A DNA stretch of 64,000 bases from Mikania micrantha (GCA_009363875.1 CM018694.1:26235415-26299414), one strand, 5' to 3'; numbered from the stretch's first letter, positions 22,303-35,360 are shown. Made by a program: numbers and translations. Notes: a model not told the origin generated them from the sequence alone.

Positions 22303-22321
22303 ATCTACACGTGGTGTAGAT
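22303..22321. other. Example of the AGTGG-loop hairpin (ATCTACA/TGTAGAT)
   Basis: Perfect seven-base arms around CGTGG. Sister hairpins with other arms: 19662-19682 (AATTCACA/TGTGAATT), 21473-21489 (TTCACA/TGTGAA), 21609-21627 (AATCACA/TGTGATT). Confidence 0.7.
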
Positions 22322-22728
22322 TTATATATTTGAAATATTGATTGACATGATCTACAAGTGATGTAGACATCTACCTTTGAAATTGCTAACTAGGATGATC
22401 AACAAGTGGTGTAGACACCTATATTTTAAATGCTAATTGAGATAAACTACAACTGGTGTAGATTTTTGTATATAAATGTGGTGTTAAGGCGTGTGGTCTA
22501 GTATATGGTTGGCAATGGGAGAAGGCATACACACTACAAGTATGTATGGTATGATGTGTCTTAAATCTTTTAAATGATTGAAGAATGGTGGTGTCTATAA
22601 ACGTGGTGGAGTCCAGTCCTAAATGAATGAATATATTCAATGCGGGTGAAAATTATGAACAAATTGTATGGTGTTGGAAACTAAATTGTCTAAATCCCAA
22701 GACACTAACTAAGGCACAATCATGTTTT

Positions 22729-22797
22729 ATCAAAGAGGTGGTGGGGTTGCGGCTGGGTGTATGCCCTACGTATACCCTATACATAAGCTTCTTTGAT
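22729..22797 (+). promoter_or_regulatory. Structured module, copy in X-A
   Basis: Arms ATCAAAG (22729-22735) and CTTTGAT (22791-22797) enclose the GGTGGGG block and ACCCTATACATAAG. The X-B copy (29751-29825) has arms TGTATCAAAG/CATTGATATA, nine of ten paired counting one G-T. Confidence 0.6.
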
Positions 22798-23821
22798 GTA
22801 ATAAGAAAGTGTCAGTGTATAGACTTGTGCAAAGGATGAGGTTGGGTGAGAAAAAAAGTGGACTTCAAACATTTTGGCATGAAAGCCTTAGGTAGAATAA
22901 AACTTGATAAAGACAAGTTGTCAATGTTTATAGTTGAATATGTTTAGGTTTTGACAACAGTGTAATAACTGGGGAGTTGTGGCTATAAAGATGTGATTAT
23001 ATTGATATGTGTGTTTTTCTTGAAATAAGTTGTAAATGTTACATGTGTTATTGATTGATGTAATTAGTTGATTTGGGTTGCGAGAGGGATTTAGAAGGTA
23101 AATTCTTGAATTGAACCCTCATGCATCAATCATTATTTCATGGATGATTCACAAGTGGTGTGAACATCTATGACTATATGTATAGTAGTATGTATCATAA
23201 AACTTGAAGGTAGTTGGGTGGAAATGACTTGTATACCTATGTTGATGTTTGTAACACCCCGACCGATGGCGGAAATGTCGGGATGCCACGAGGGATGTGT
23301 AGATTGTTCATAAGCTCGTGGGCATCTAAAGTATCATCACATATCAATTAAATCAAATAAAGTATGTACACAAAAATCATTTTTGTCATGATTTAGTTAC
23401 AACAAGTTACACAAAATATTTAGCTAAATTGACTAAACTCTAGTCTTCAGAAATCCAGTTAATTTAGCTATGTCCAAGATCCTAAGTGATGATGTCCAAA
23501 AATGTGAAGCTATCCTTCTCAACCTACCTTTTTTCGTTCCCTGAAACATGTAGAAAATCAAGTGTCAACTACGAAGTAGTTGGTGAGTAATCATAAGTTT
23601 TCATTTTTCAAAAATGTTTAGAAGTGTTTATAAAAGTTTATAGTTTTTAAGAAAATACACATGTGAACCTATGAGATAATCCAGCTCTGTCAACACACAA
23701 CAAACACAACAATCAAATAATCAAGTAATCATAGATACTCATCCAAGTATAGTCAATCAAACTCAACCAAACACAATCAATCAATAAACATCAATCATCA
23801 TAATTATCTCAAGCAAATGTA

Positions 23822-24060
23822 CCGCGGAGGACTTTAGTCAACTCAACCAACGGTAGGTGGAATTATCGCGGAGGACCGAAGTCAACTCAACCAAAGATAT
23901 TTCTAATATGTATAAGTGTCAATACAGTGCACTGCGAAGGACCACAGTCAACTCAACCAACAGTGGAATCAATGAGGAGGACCGAAGTCAACTCAACAAC
24001 AGTAACTCAATCATTGCGGAGGACCGAAATCAACTCAACAAACAATGACTCAAGGAGTTG
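23822..24060. repeat. Short tandem repeat GCGGAGGACCGAAGTCAACT in S2
   Basis: About five imperfect units, 25-60 bp apart. The plus-strand open frames at 23857-24130 are translations of it. Confidence 0.75.
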
Positions 24061-24792
24061 TGATAATCCATGTCAATCTACAAATCAATCCATAATCAAT
24101 AATAATCCAATAATAGGAATATTATATTGACAATCCAGGTATCACCCATGTGTTATCAAATAATATTTGTTTTCGTATACATGTTCCACCCCCGAGTTTA
24201 AAAACAAAAATGATTTAAAATGCGGTTATGAGAACTGACCTGAATGACTCAAAGTCGGTATTTTGTAGGATGCGCACTCACATAGATGGAATCAATAACA
24301 ACTCAACAACCTGTATTTATCACGTGCTTCGTGTTCATAAGTATATGTACATTTTATTATCATGTAATGTTCGTCGTGTCTAACTTTAAGTTTGAACCCC
24401 CGTCATTACTTACTTTGGATTTTCTAAGTTTTAATGATCCGCCTGATATTGTATAAGTCATCATCATTAAATACCAAGTTTTAAAACCTATTAGTTTTAA
24501 GTAAATAGATGATTTTAATTTGAAAATCAAGGTATGCCAACATGTCCGTATATATATATGTACATACGTGCATGCATGCTTGAGTTTAAGAGATCATTCA
24601 TACTAGGCTTTTATTACAAAGGTGATGGTTTAAAAATACACATATGCTTGCACACGCATAAGCATGCAAGGACCCGACTATGTATCATCCTTTATTGTCA
24701 TACCAAAAGTTTATTTCGGTTAGTTATCGTTAAGGAGTATCAACCAATGTGCATGCGTGATAGTATCGAAATCAATAAATTTCGACAGCCCT

Positions 24793-25060
24793 AAGGTTCG
24801 GCAACGCCATGGTTCGGCAGTAGCACTAGGTTTGGCACCATCTAGGTTCGGCGAACCTCTCAGGTTGGGTCACACTTTGGTTCGGTAGACCTTGGGTTCG
24901 ACGAACCTATTGGCAGCAACCATGGGTTCGGCAATAGTCCGAGGTTCGGCCATCTTAGGTTCGCAGCACATAGGTTCAGCCTGATCAGATTCGTTAACCC
25001 CTAGGTTCGGCCACCTTAGTTCCGGTTTACTGGAGGTTCGACCGATCTTCTTCATCCTCA
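24793..25060 (-). repeat. GGTTCG array in S2
   Basis: About ten GGTTCG motifs; CGAACC in element sense, as in the other LTR families. Confidence 0.8.
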
Positions 25061-26021
25061 TCGCCCTCCTGCAAGTTGCAGGTCCATCCATGGCTCCCAA
25101 TCAGTTTATACCAGTTCGTTTTAAGGCTTTAAAGTATAAAATCGTGTTCACAAGTCCAGGGCTGTACCCGCTTGTTTTATAATGAAAAACCGAAAAGTAA
25201 AATAGCTAAAATACCTTAAAAAGTCGATCCGTAGCTCAAAATCTTCGTGGGTTTGTTTTCTTCTCGATTATACGAACATTTTGGCACCAAGATCTTGCAA
25301 AGTGATGGAGAAACGAAGGAGAAATCGTAGAGAGAAGTTAGAAAGAGAGAGAGAGAATGACGGATTTTCGGTTTTTAGAGAGAGAAATGGAAGATGGAAA
25401 TGAAGGAGATGAATGAGTTTTCACCATTTATACCCCGTAACCATCTCCTGTGCTCGGTTTCATATATTTCGCATTAACGATCGTTAGATGTTTGGTTTTC
25501 TCGTAAAATATATTTTAAATCACGAAATGTTTAAATAAAGTAATTTCGTTTTATAAAGGATTTCGTTAAATAATTGGTTAATAACACGATTTTTATTTTA
25601 ATTCGTTTAATGTCGTAATTCCTACTAAATGTTTTTAAATTCTTTTAATTAAGTTAAATATCGAAATCATTATTATTTCGGTTATCTCATCGAAACGCGT
25701 TAATCACGTACGAATTCGTAAAGATCGTCACCTTTCCGAATCCATCGTTCATATCGTATTTCGATTCGACTTACAATTTATGGAATATCGTTTCAGTATA
25801 TTATTCTTAATAATTATATTCGTGTAAATCGTCACTCACTCGAATACATTATTAAGTTAATATTCCTGAAATAACATTGGCGTTTTAATTAATATCCGCG
25901 TCCTCCCCATCGCATAATTATTTTAAACAACGTTTTCCATTATTTTATTAATTATTCCCATTAATTATCACATTCCCAATCCAAACCCCACTAAATCACA
26001 TCACTGACACGTCCATGATAG

Positions 26022-26100
26022 ACCGAAATAAGTTTATGTATAGGGCATATGTAGGAGTAGGTTGCAACCTATCCAGCCACTGTCCCACCATCATTTCGAT
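26022..26100 (-). promoter_or_regulatory. Structured module, copy in S2
   Basis: In element sense the arms are ATCGAAAT and ATTTCGGT (positions 26100-26093 and 26029-26022), eight pairs with one G-T. The inner hairpin AGGT-TGCA-ACCT is perfect. Core ATGCCCTATACATAA. Confidence 0.6.
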
Positions 26101-26391
26101 AAATCATGACCATGAGTCTTGACTATATTTAGTGACCAAACCAACAACCTTTAACCATTTCCATCAAAATCAGTTCATATTAAAAAAATCAGTTGCAATA
26201 AATATTGTGGTTCAATATAGTTATATTTGAAACTAACCTCCCATGATTTATGTGTAATAATCGTACGTTCTCACCAAAGTATACCAGTGAAATATCATCA
26301 AATAATTCAAAAATTATCAAATTATTATATCAGGTTCTATAAATACACACATATATATGTAATGAAATGCCTGAAATACAGTGATGTAACA

Positions 26392-27351
26392 ATTTGCAAA
26401 TAATTGAATGTATCCTTTAAAAGATATGATTTTGCTAGAGGATGATCCATAGGGGAATGGTAGGTTGGATCTACATTTAAAGTTAAATGTAGATCCACCT
26501 TTTTAGGAATTTTGAATTTACTAATTCAAAATTAATTCCCACCTTTTTTATTTTACATTTTATTTAAATTAAACTCTTTTAATTTAATTAAACTCTTTTA
26601 GTAACTAAACCATTTAATTACTACTCTCCATATTACTAACTAACAACTAGTTAGTAACATTTAATTAAATGTCTAAAGTTTAGCTAATTAAACTTTATCA
26701 ATTTAATTATAATTAATTATCACAATAATTAATTGCTCCAATATTATTATTATTTCATAAATAATAATAACACACCACTTTATATAATTCGTGAAATTGA
26801 ATATGTCTAAAACAAATTTTAGACATAATCACATTACTATCTTCCAAAGTGTAACTCTTTGGATCGTACCCCGATAGCACCGTTGATATTATCGAGGATC
26901 GGACATCACATATCCAACAGACTCCCACTTGGACGATTCATCGCATAATTCCTTCAATGTAGTTGCCCCTAGCTGCATCACGCTGCCCCTAGCAGGGTAT
27001 GACTTCTAAAGCCAACTAAACTTTTAGTTCAAGTAAACCTGTACTTAACTAAAATTATAGCCATGGTAACCTTTATCTATTTATCCTTTCTAAGTGACAT
27101 TCTTTGAACATGAGACATGGATCACATATCATTCTCATGTGTTGGTCAAACATTCTGATTCTCGTTCTTCAAATTAAAATGGTCTAACAAACTACTCTTA
27201 GTTTGAGCACGGCCATGTATTTACACCGGTTTAAATTAACGAGGGAGCCAGAATATCATCTGTTAATAATATAAGAGTATAGAATCCCTTTGGCCGCACA
27301 CAACTCTTAGTTAGTTTCAGAACCATTCCCAATCAAATATCCTTATTACTT
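26392..27351. other. End of X-A and start of X-B, AT-rich, no gene
   Basis: 26392-26460 is the end of unit A, matched at 50079-50154. From 26461 (TAGGTTGGATCTACAT) the sequence matches 50693-51590. It is AT-rich noncoding DNA with phrases such as CTCCCACTTGGACGATTC and GGGTATGACTTCTAAAG. The family is not recognised; it may be an antisense LTR fragment. Confidence 0.5.
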
Positions 27352-30256
27352 AGTTCTAATGAACGAATATTGACTTAAATGTGGTGTTTTCAGGTGAACA
27401 GAAAGGGTGATGGCGCACGTGATCGGAATTAGCAAGGAGGATCGGATCGAACATGTTTTGGTTGTAACTCAACAATTCTTGTAAATTGTTGTTACTGTTG
27501 TAATGGGGTTTTTAAAGGTAGAATTAACTTAAGTACAGATGTTTGGTGAACATTGGGTTAGTTTGGTGACTAAAAAGTATGTTTTAATTTGAAAAATCTA
27601 GGACCTAATTTAAATAGTCGTTTAAAAACACGTGTTTTGCGTGTGTGGGTTTGGGGGCATACAAGTTGGCATCAGAGCTAATTGTTTGACGGATTCGAGT
27701 GTGTCGCGAACACTTGAACTCAAATCCTTGTGCTTTTTATACAGGGTGTAACGCTCGATCAAAGATCCGATCACAAAGTCGGGGGTTAAGGTAACAAGTT
27801 TGTGGTGTATTTACCTTAGTTGCATACGTTTAATGGTGTTTGTTGTGAAATTGTTTTGTTTAACCGAAACTCCTAGTTATAATATGGTGAGATGAAGTTA
27901 AGGAATTCGTCAAGTGAAGTATATAATGTTATGTCTTGCCAACATAATATTATATTCTTGGCATGGACATCGTCTTAATGGAATCAACTCATACTATGAA
28001 TATGAATATTAGGTAAGGTGTTTGGGTTTTGACATTATGTTGTCTCTAGGCTCATAATTATTTCTATGGACTAGCAGGTAAGGCAATAGTAAGTTATTTT
28101 TCTATTTGACCAAATAGTAAGTCACCCACCTATTATACTTGATATGACTATTTGGTTTTATGCATATAGGTGTATATGTGTATGTAATATATTTGCATTA
28201 TACATTAGATGTTGAAATCCGGTGAATTGGTGTTTGCATATTGGGTGTGTGACAATAACATGCAATATGTGTTATATTTGCTTAGTTATTGTAATGGAGT
28301 TAGTTACAAATGATGTGGTGAATAAGTGTAATTCACAAGGGTTGTGAACTTCTTATTAGAAATTTGACTGAAAATGGTCAAATAATCCGAATTGGTGTTT
28401 GTGCATTTATTGTTTGTCAATAACGTGCAATAGGTGTTACATGTGCTTAGTTATTGTAAATTTTTATGTTTTCAATTGGTGTGGAGAAATAAGAATGATT
28501 CACAAGTGGTGTGAAGTTGGAGATGGGTTGATTCACAAGTGGTGTGAACTTCCCATGTTGAATTTTATGGTGTTAAGGTAAATCACAAGTGGTGTGATTA
28601 CCTACCTTGAGAATCCTTGGAGAAAAAGGAGGCCTCAAGGAAACCGGGTTAAAATTCATGTAAATCCACAAGTGTGTGGAATTGGAGAGAATTCACCTGC
28701 GGGTGAAAATTTCATGTAAGTCCACAGGTGTGTTGCATTAGGGAGAATTTAGCTTCGGGTGAAAATTTCATGTAAGTCCACAGGTGTATGGAATTGGGAT
28801 AATTCACTTTTGGTTGAAAAATTATGTAAGTCTGCAGGTGTGTGGCATTGGGTAGAATTCACTTTCGGGCGAAAACTTATGTACGTCCACACGTGTGTGG
28901 CATTTGGGAGAATTCACTTTTAGGTGAAAATTAATGTAAGTGCACAGGTGTGTAGCATTGGGAAAAATTTACTTTCAGGTAAAAACTTATGTATGTCCAA
29001 AAGTGTGTCGCATTGGGGAGAATTCACTTTCGTGTGAAATTTATAAGACCATTGTTATGTGGCGTGGGATTTCTCAAGTGAGACCACCGTTGAGTGGCGT
29101 TGAGATTGGTAGGTAAGTTCATCTTGGTGTGGTATGGGAAATGAAATGTAAGTCCACTTTTGTGTGGCATTAATATTTGCTTGTAAGTTCACATTGTGTG
29201 GCCTTGGGGGTAAATCACATGTGTGAATTAATTAGTAACGAATACAATGCCTTTGGGCTTTGGGTAGTTTGAATGATTAGCAATGGTTTATGTATGAACG
29301 TTGAATAAATAAATTATTAATTAAGATGATCTACACGTGGTGTAGACATCTATACTTGAAATATTGATTGAGATGATCTACAAGTGATGTAGACATCTAC
29401 ATTTGAAATTGCTAACTAGGATGATGAACAAGTGGTGTAGAAACCTATATTTTAAATGCTAATTGAGATAAACTACAATTGGTGTGGATTTTTGTATATA
29501 AATCTGGTGTTAAGGCATGTGGTCTAGTATGTGGTTGGCAATGGGGGAAAGCATACACACTACAAGTATGTATTGTATGATGTGTCTTAAATTTTTTAAT
29601 GACTGTAGAATGGTGGTGTCTATACACGTGGTGGAGTCCAGTCCTAAATGAATAAATACATTCAATGCGGGTGAAAATTATGAACAAATTGTATGGTGAT
29701 GGAAACTAAATCTTCTAAATCCCAAGACACTAACTAAGGCGCAATCATGTTGTATCAAAGAGGCGGTGGGTTGGCGGCTGGGTGTATGTCCTACGTGTAC
29801 CCTATACATAAGCTTCATTGATATAATAAGAGAGTGTCGGTGTATAGACTTGGGCAAAGGACGAGGTTGGGTGAGAAAAAAAATGGACTTCAAATATTTA
29901 GGCAGGAAAGCCTTAGGTAGAATAAAACTTGACAATGACAGGTTGTCATTGTTTATAGTTGAAAATGTCAAGGTTTTGACAATAGTGTCATAACTGGGGA
30001 GTTGTGGCTATAAACATGTGATTATATTGATTTGTGAGTTTTTGTTGAAATAAGTTGTAAATTTTACATGTGTTATTGATTGGTGTAATTAGTTTATTTG
30101 TGTTGCGAGAGGGATTTAGAAGGTAAATTCTTGAAATGAACCCTCATGCATCAATCTTTATTTCATGGATGATTTACAAGAGGTGTGAACATCTATGACT
30201 ATATGTATATGAGTATGTATCGTAAAACTTGAAGGTAGTTTGGTGGTAATGACTTG
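27352..30256 (+). mobile_element. X-B: LTR-like end, primer-site-like sequence and noncoding leader
   Basis: Homologous to X-A from 20326 and to X-C from 51591. The LTR-like end is at 27663 (CATACA), then AG and TTGGCATCAGAGCT. The leader has the same hairpins, the 56-bp minisatellite (28640-29040) and a structured module (29751-29825). M interrupts it after ACTTG at 30256; the unit resumes at 50067. Confidence 0.6.
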
Positions 30257-30750
30257 TGTCACACCCGGACCGGCGGGCCGGATCGTGTGTCCCGTCTGGC
30301 AAAATTGTCGCGGGGCGCGATATCGTGGATGAGAATCATGAAGATCAGATTGTTTACATAGCATCAACATTGAGAATAACTAAAGCACAATATAGCATTA
30401 AACTAGGAATACAACGTTAAATTACAACTGCCAATGTTTGATAATTTAACTAAGTAAACCTATCAAAAGAATCAAATGATTACTATCTTGTAACTATACA
30501 AGATATCAAAAGTGATTGACAACAATCACAATATATGTGCTTTCCAAAAACTACTAGGTCCTCTAACTAGGCATCCTAGCATGCATTCCTGAGCCTTAGC
30601 TATTCCTGTACGTACACTAAGAAAGCATGTAAGAAAACAAAGTCAACACAATGGTAGGTGAGTTCATATAGTTTAGCATTATGAAAAATAGCTTTTGCAA
30701 ACCTTTTCGGTAACAACCCTAACCTCATTAACATCACCTGTAATATCCAG

Positions 30751-31080
30751 CTCGGTATGCTTATATATAGGGCATACGAAAGGGTTGAGCCTACAACCCG
30801 CCCAGACACCATCCCACCAGATACTAAGCCACATATGACATTGTTGTTAATGATAATTAAGCATTTTACCTACCATCCAATTCCCTTTCCATTATAGCTT
30901 CAAGCATTTTGTTTGATAGTTTAAGACAAGCATAAAATAGCATTTGCAATTCTTCTCAGTAACAACCTTAACCTCATTAATAACACATGTGATATCCAGC
31001 TCGGTATGCTTATATATAGGACATGCGAAAGGGTCGAGCCTACAATCCGCCCAGATGCCATCCCACCACATACTAAACCA
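30751..31080 (-). promoter_or_regulatory. Two structured modules in M left LTR
   Basis: The first (30751-30830) and second (31001-31080) are about 250 bp apart, inside a larger duplicated block. Example arms, + strand: GGTATG (31003-31008) with CATACT (31069-31074). Cores in element sense are ATGCCCTATATATAAG and ATGTCCTATATATAAG. E4 has the same tandem arrangement. Confidence 0.55.
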
Positions 31081-31371
31081 CATATGACATTGTTGTTAAT
31101 GATAATTAAGAATTTTACCTACCATGCGATTCCATATAGTTTCAAGCATTCTGTTTATGAGTTTCAAGCACGCACACAATAGCATTTTGAAAGTCAAGTT
31201 TTAAGAGTTTCAATTATGGACAATGAGGAAACACTGTATGGCAAGCACCGATAGGCCAATCAGTCTGTTCTTCAACGTTTGGTCAACGAAATACACCATA
31301 TGGCAAGTACTGAGAGGCCCATCCGGTTGTCTTACGATGACCAATAGCTTTAGCATACAAGTTTTGAGCAT

Positions 31372-31640
31372 GCAAGTTTATAGCATTCACATAGCTTGGC
31401 ATTCACGTATCTTGTGCGCATACACTAGCTTTGCATTAGTATAGTTTAGCAATTACGTATCTTATAAACAGATACAAGCTTTGCATTAGCATAGTTTAGC
31501 ATTTACATGTCTTATGAACAGATACTAGCTTTGCCTTAGCATAGTTTAGCAATTATGTATCTTATAAATAGATACAAGCTTTGCAGTAGCATAGTTTAGC
31601 ATTCACGTATCTCATGCACAAGTACCAGCCTGTTATCTTA
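31372..31640. repeat. 59-bp minisatellite in M left LTR
   Basis: Four to five imperfect units contain TAGTTTAGCATT, ACGTATCTTATGAACAGATA and CTAGCTTTGCATTAGCA. Before it (31220-31330) are two copies of a different unit containing TATGGCAAGCACCGATAGGCC. Confidence 0.8.
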
Positions 31641-34104
31641 GAATTTCAAGCCTATAAAGCATACAGGAGTTTATAGCATGTAGCACATAGCATATAGCAT
31701 TAGCATATAGCATTTAAGTTAAGTGTATGAAACATTAGTATTTAGGATCAAGTTTTAGCTTTTAGCTATTAGAATAAGTGTGACAAGCATTAACACTAGC
31801 ATTATGAATAAGTATAAAAGCATTTACAAAACATTTAAAAAAAATTTGTTTAAAAATGAATAACTTGCTTGTCAGTCCCGAAGTAAAATTCAAAATAGTT
31901 TAAAACGGGACAATGAACTCACCTGTGTTGCTAGGTATGAATTAACACAGATAATGCGCCCTCTTTAATTGTAGTTTAAGTATCTTCAACGCCTGAGTTG
32001 TTTTAAGAGGCTCGAATATTATAAATCGTTATAATAGACTCAAACTAGGGTTTTGGGCTTCGGTGTGCAACTAAGTGTCCTATGTTTCGAAGGTGTTGCT
32101 AGAAATCCATCTAATTAGTCTAAATGTATTACCCCATCATAGCCATTTTCCCACGAATATTTTTTATACAAACCTTAGTTATGTAAGGATTATGAATTGT
32201 ATTCAAGATCTTTGATTAAGACATTTTAACCAATTCAATTTAGGTTGAGTATTTAGTTAGAAATCAATTTCTTTCATTTTGAAACATTTTAAGTATAGAA
32301 TTTATAAATCATTTTATTTAACTAAACATAATTTAATTTAGCTTGTTAGACTTAGGTCAATTTCATTCAATTAGCCTTTGGTTCGTTATTAGCTTTTAAC
32401 TTACCCATGATTCTTGAATCACCCTTGTGTATAACTTAGTCTAGAGAACTCAAAGGAACTCTCTAACTTAGTTATATAGTTGCACAGAGGGTTCTAAGTG
32501 TTAGGTGTTGCAACCAATATCGTTTAGAAGATCTTGGCGTCAACCCTAATCGTGTTTATCCATTCATGTTTGCATTTTATTTTAGATTTAAAAGCTTTAA
32601 TGCTTGGACTTTGGCGTAAGTGTTACCAATTCAGTATCCTCTTGTTGATAAAACTAATGTTTAAGCATCAGATATTGTAAGTTGGTTTCATGTTTAAATT
32701 CCAAACCATGCATGCATTCACGTCGGATCCGCATACACATACACACATCCCTTGTATGCATGTGTTTACGTATCCCTTTCATGCACACTATGTTATCCCC
32801 CATGCATACGATACATCCAAAGCTCCTTGGTCATGATTGATAGTTCTAATCCCAAACCCTTAGCCGAATATGTCATAACCGAACCAGCTTGGCTGAACCT
32901 GGCCGAGCGACTGAGCTGCTTGGCCGACTGGTTTGGGCGACCGAAAGAGGAGGTTTGCCAATTGGGGCTACCGAATGAATGTTTGGTCGAATAGGTTAAG
33001 CCGAATGATGTGCGATTGAATAGGCTAGTAGCGAAAGGAGTTGAGACGACCGAATAAGAAGGGTGGGCTATTCGGCCATCTGTATCCTAGGCCCTTCGGC
33101 CTCCGACCTACATCAAGGCTACCCCCCATTTTTGAGCTAAACGACTAGGACGTGAACCAGCTCTTGTTCCTAACACCTTCTAGAGGATATGTGATTTCCC
33201 TAAAGTTTTGAGGCGTTTGAACCGGTTTCTAGGAGGGTTCGAGCTATGGGGTTTGAAAACCCTAAAATCACAACAAAAGACTCATTTTTACCTCAAATCA
33301 GCCAAATAAAAGCTCAGATCTGTTGTACTTCCGAGATCTACAAGTTGTGAGTGTCGTTTTGACACCAAAATCAACAAATTTGGTGGAGTTTTGAGAGAGT
33401 TAGTCGAATTTCTAGAGAGAGTGTAGGGAGAGAAAGTGACGGTGGGGATAAGAGAGAGGTGGTTGTTGTGGGGAAGATGAGGCATTTAATGCCTCATTAA
33501 AGTTTCCAACTTACCCGTGTGTTAGGTCTCACTCGGTTTTGCTCGGTTCCGCGTAAAAGCGTCGTTTCGTTCCGTTTTCGTAACGAAATTTTACGATTTT
33601 GAACAGGATTTATAAAATCAAATTAGATTGTGATTCATAATAAATTAACTAAATATCTTTCGTTTATTTAAATTTTCTGAAAACGTTTAAATTACCGTTT
33701 AAATCGAATCGTATAGTAGCTGCGCGTATTAGTTCGAATCGTCACTGGTACGAATACGACGATTACTACACTTTTCACTATGGTTTTCTAATTATTGAAC
33801 AGTGTAACATCACTGTATTTCGGGTTGTCCGTACATGTTCAACTGTACTGTTACGACCTGATATGATAATTACTAATGATGATGAATTATTGGATGTATT
33901 ATTATTATCATTGGTATACATATTTAGAACATATTATTATACGCATAAACCATGGGGAGTTAGTTGAAAACACAACTAAGCAGAATTATAGAGTTTATCG
34001 CAGTTGAACTCACAGATACGGATTATTGGTTTGGAATGGAAAGAAAGTTGGAGTGGGATGTTGTTTGGTTGATAAACATAGTCAAGAACACATGGTCATG
34101 GTTT

Positions 34105-34182
34105 ATCGAAATAGCGGTGAGACGGTGTTGGGGAGGTTGCGACCTACCCCTACATATGCCCTATACATATGCATATTTCGGT
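34105..34182 (+). promoter_or_regulatory. Structured module, copy in E3 LTR
   Basis: Arms ATCGAAATA (34105-34113) and TATTTCGGT (34174-34182) pair at all nine positions, one G-T. The inner stem is GGGGAGGT-tgcg-ACCT-(A)-CCCC. The core is ATGCCCTATACATA. It lies about 300 bp from the LTR start, unlike in E1. Confidence 0.65.
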
Positions 34183-34974
34183 CTATCATAGATGTGTCAG
34201 TGATATGGTTTAGTGGGATTTGGATTGGGAGATTTTAATATTTAAAAATAATTAAATAAGGAAAACGATATTAGAAATAATTACGCCATGGCGAGGTTAC
34301 GAACATAACTTAAACGCGAATATTAATTCCGAAATATTAACTTAATAATGTATTCGCGTGGGTGACGATTCACACAAATATAATTATTAAGAATAATATT
34401 CTGAAACGATATTCCATAAACTGTAAATCGAATCGAAATACGATACAATCGCTGGATTCGGAAAGGTGACGATCTTTACGAATACGTACGTAAGTAACGC
34501 GTTTCAACGAGTGAAACATAATTATTTTAAATGTTTTATACTTAAAAACACATTTACGAGTGAAACAGAGCATTTTTATAAGTTTAACGCGAAGTAAACG
34601 AGACCGGGCATGCAGGGAGGATACGCGGTATAAGGAAAGATGAATTACCTCATCTTCCTCATTTCCATCTTCTTACTCTCTCTCTAGAACAAAGAACTCG
34701 TCACTCTCTCTCTCTCTCTAGGAACTTCTCTCTAGGAGAACTTGTTCATTTCTCAACCGATTCGCGTGGTTCTTGGCCCTAAACGACCACACGATCGAGG
34801 AGAACGAGAAGATACGAAGAAATCTAGTTTTTAACCGACATTTCGAGGTAAATCTGAGCTTTTCTTTTCGAGTTTTGTTAGAAATCTAATGCGTGAATGG
34901 CTATCAACTTTTAAACAATATTAGGGTGTATACTTGTTAATCTGTGTTAGTCTTGAGTTGTGGGGACTATAGAC

Positions 34975-35360
34975 GAACCTGCGCTACCCTAGGAAGTGAT
35001 GATGATGGTGAACAACCTTGGGCTGTTTGGGGATCGTGAACCACAGGTGGCCGAACCTGGCCCAACCTGTGCACATGAGGCGAACCTGGGGGGGCCAAAC
35101 CCTGCCCAGCGAACCTCTCCTGGCCTCACGAACCTTCAAGGGCGGGAAACAAGGGTAGCCGAACCTCTCCTCTTCGCCAAACCATGGGCCAAGACGAATC
35201 CCAACCACCGAACCTTTCTTTTGAACGAACCTCATGGCTGCATGCCGGCCGAACCCTTCTTTATATCCCGAACCTAGGGTTGCTAAAAAAGGTTCGCCGA
35301 ACCACGGCTCATCATGACCCTCACATGGGCCGAACCTATGCCTTATGCTTGGAGGTTCGC
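34975..35360 (+). repeat. CGAACC array in E3 LTR
   Basis: About sixteen CGAACC-type motifs in 385 bp. Open frames on both strands here (34984-35379) are shadows of the array. Confidence 0.82.

Larger units (their letters stand above)
20654..23249 (+). mobile_element. X-A: noncoding internal region
   Basis: No Gag or Pol similarity in any frame. It carries repeated AGTGG-loop hairpins, a minisatellite of about 56 bp (21660-22020) and one structured module (22729-22797). The layout (LTR-like end, primer site, long noncoding leader) fits a non-autonomous LTR derivative. It could also be the leader of a gypsy element whose coding part was lost. S2 interrupts it at 23250. Confidence 0.5.
23250..26391 (-). 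mobile_element. S2: solo LTR of the E3 family, minus-oriented
   Basis: It begins TGTAACACCCCGACC, the reverse complement of the E3 LTR end (GGTCGGGGTGTTACA at 36656-36670). It ends with sequence complementary to the E3 LTR start (TGTAACATCACTG at 33803). Host sequence reads through: the left flank GTATACCTATGTTGATG and the right flank ATTGAATGTATCC are contiguous at about 50072-50107. The target duplication is unclear (ATGTT against ATTTG or AATTT). One LTR without internal sequence is typical of LTR-LTR recombination. Confidence 0.85.
30257..33802 (-). repeat. M: left LTR (3' LTR in element sense), cut by E3
   Basis: It begins TGTCACACCCGGACCGGCGG with the GGGGCGCGATATCG terminal block near 30312. 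32165-33795 matches 48066-49696 in the right LTR. The last 370 bp or so, present at 49697-50066, are missing at this end. It includes two structured modules, a 59-bp minisatellite and CCGAA-rich sequence (32860-33110). Confidence 0.85.

Noticed and set aside
28640..29040. Regularly spaced repeats resembling a CRISPR array
   Set aside because: The units are contiguous degenerate tandem repeats without unique spacers, in plant nuclear DNA.
34105..34182. Hammerhead ribozyme as an explanation of the structured module
   Set aside because: Some arms contain CGAAA, but the CUGANGA core partner is absent from the copies examined, so the known plant retrozyme motif does not fit.
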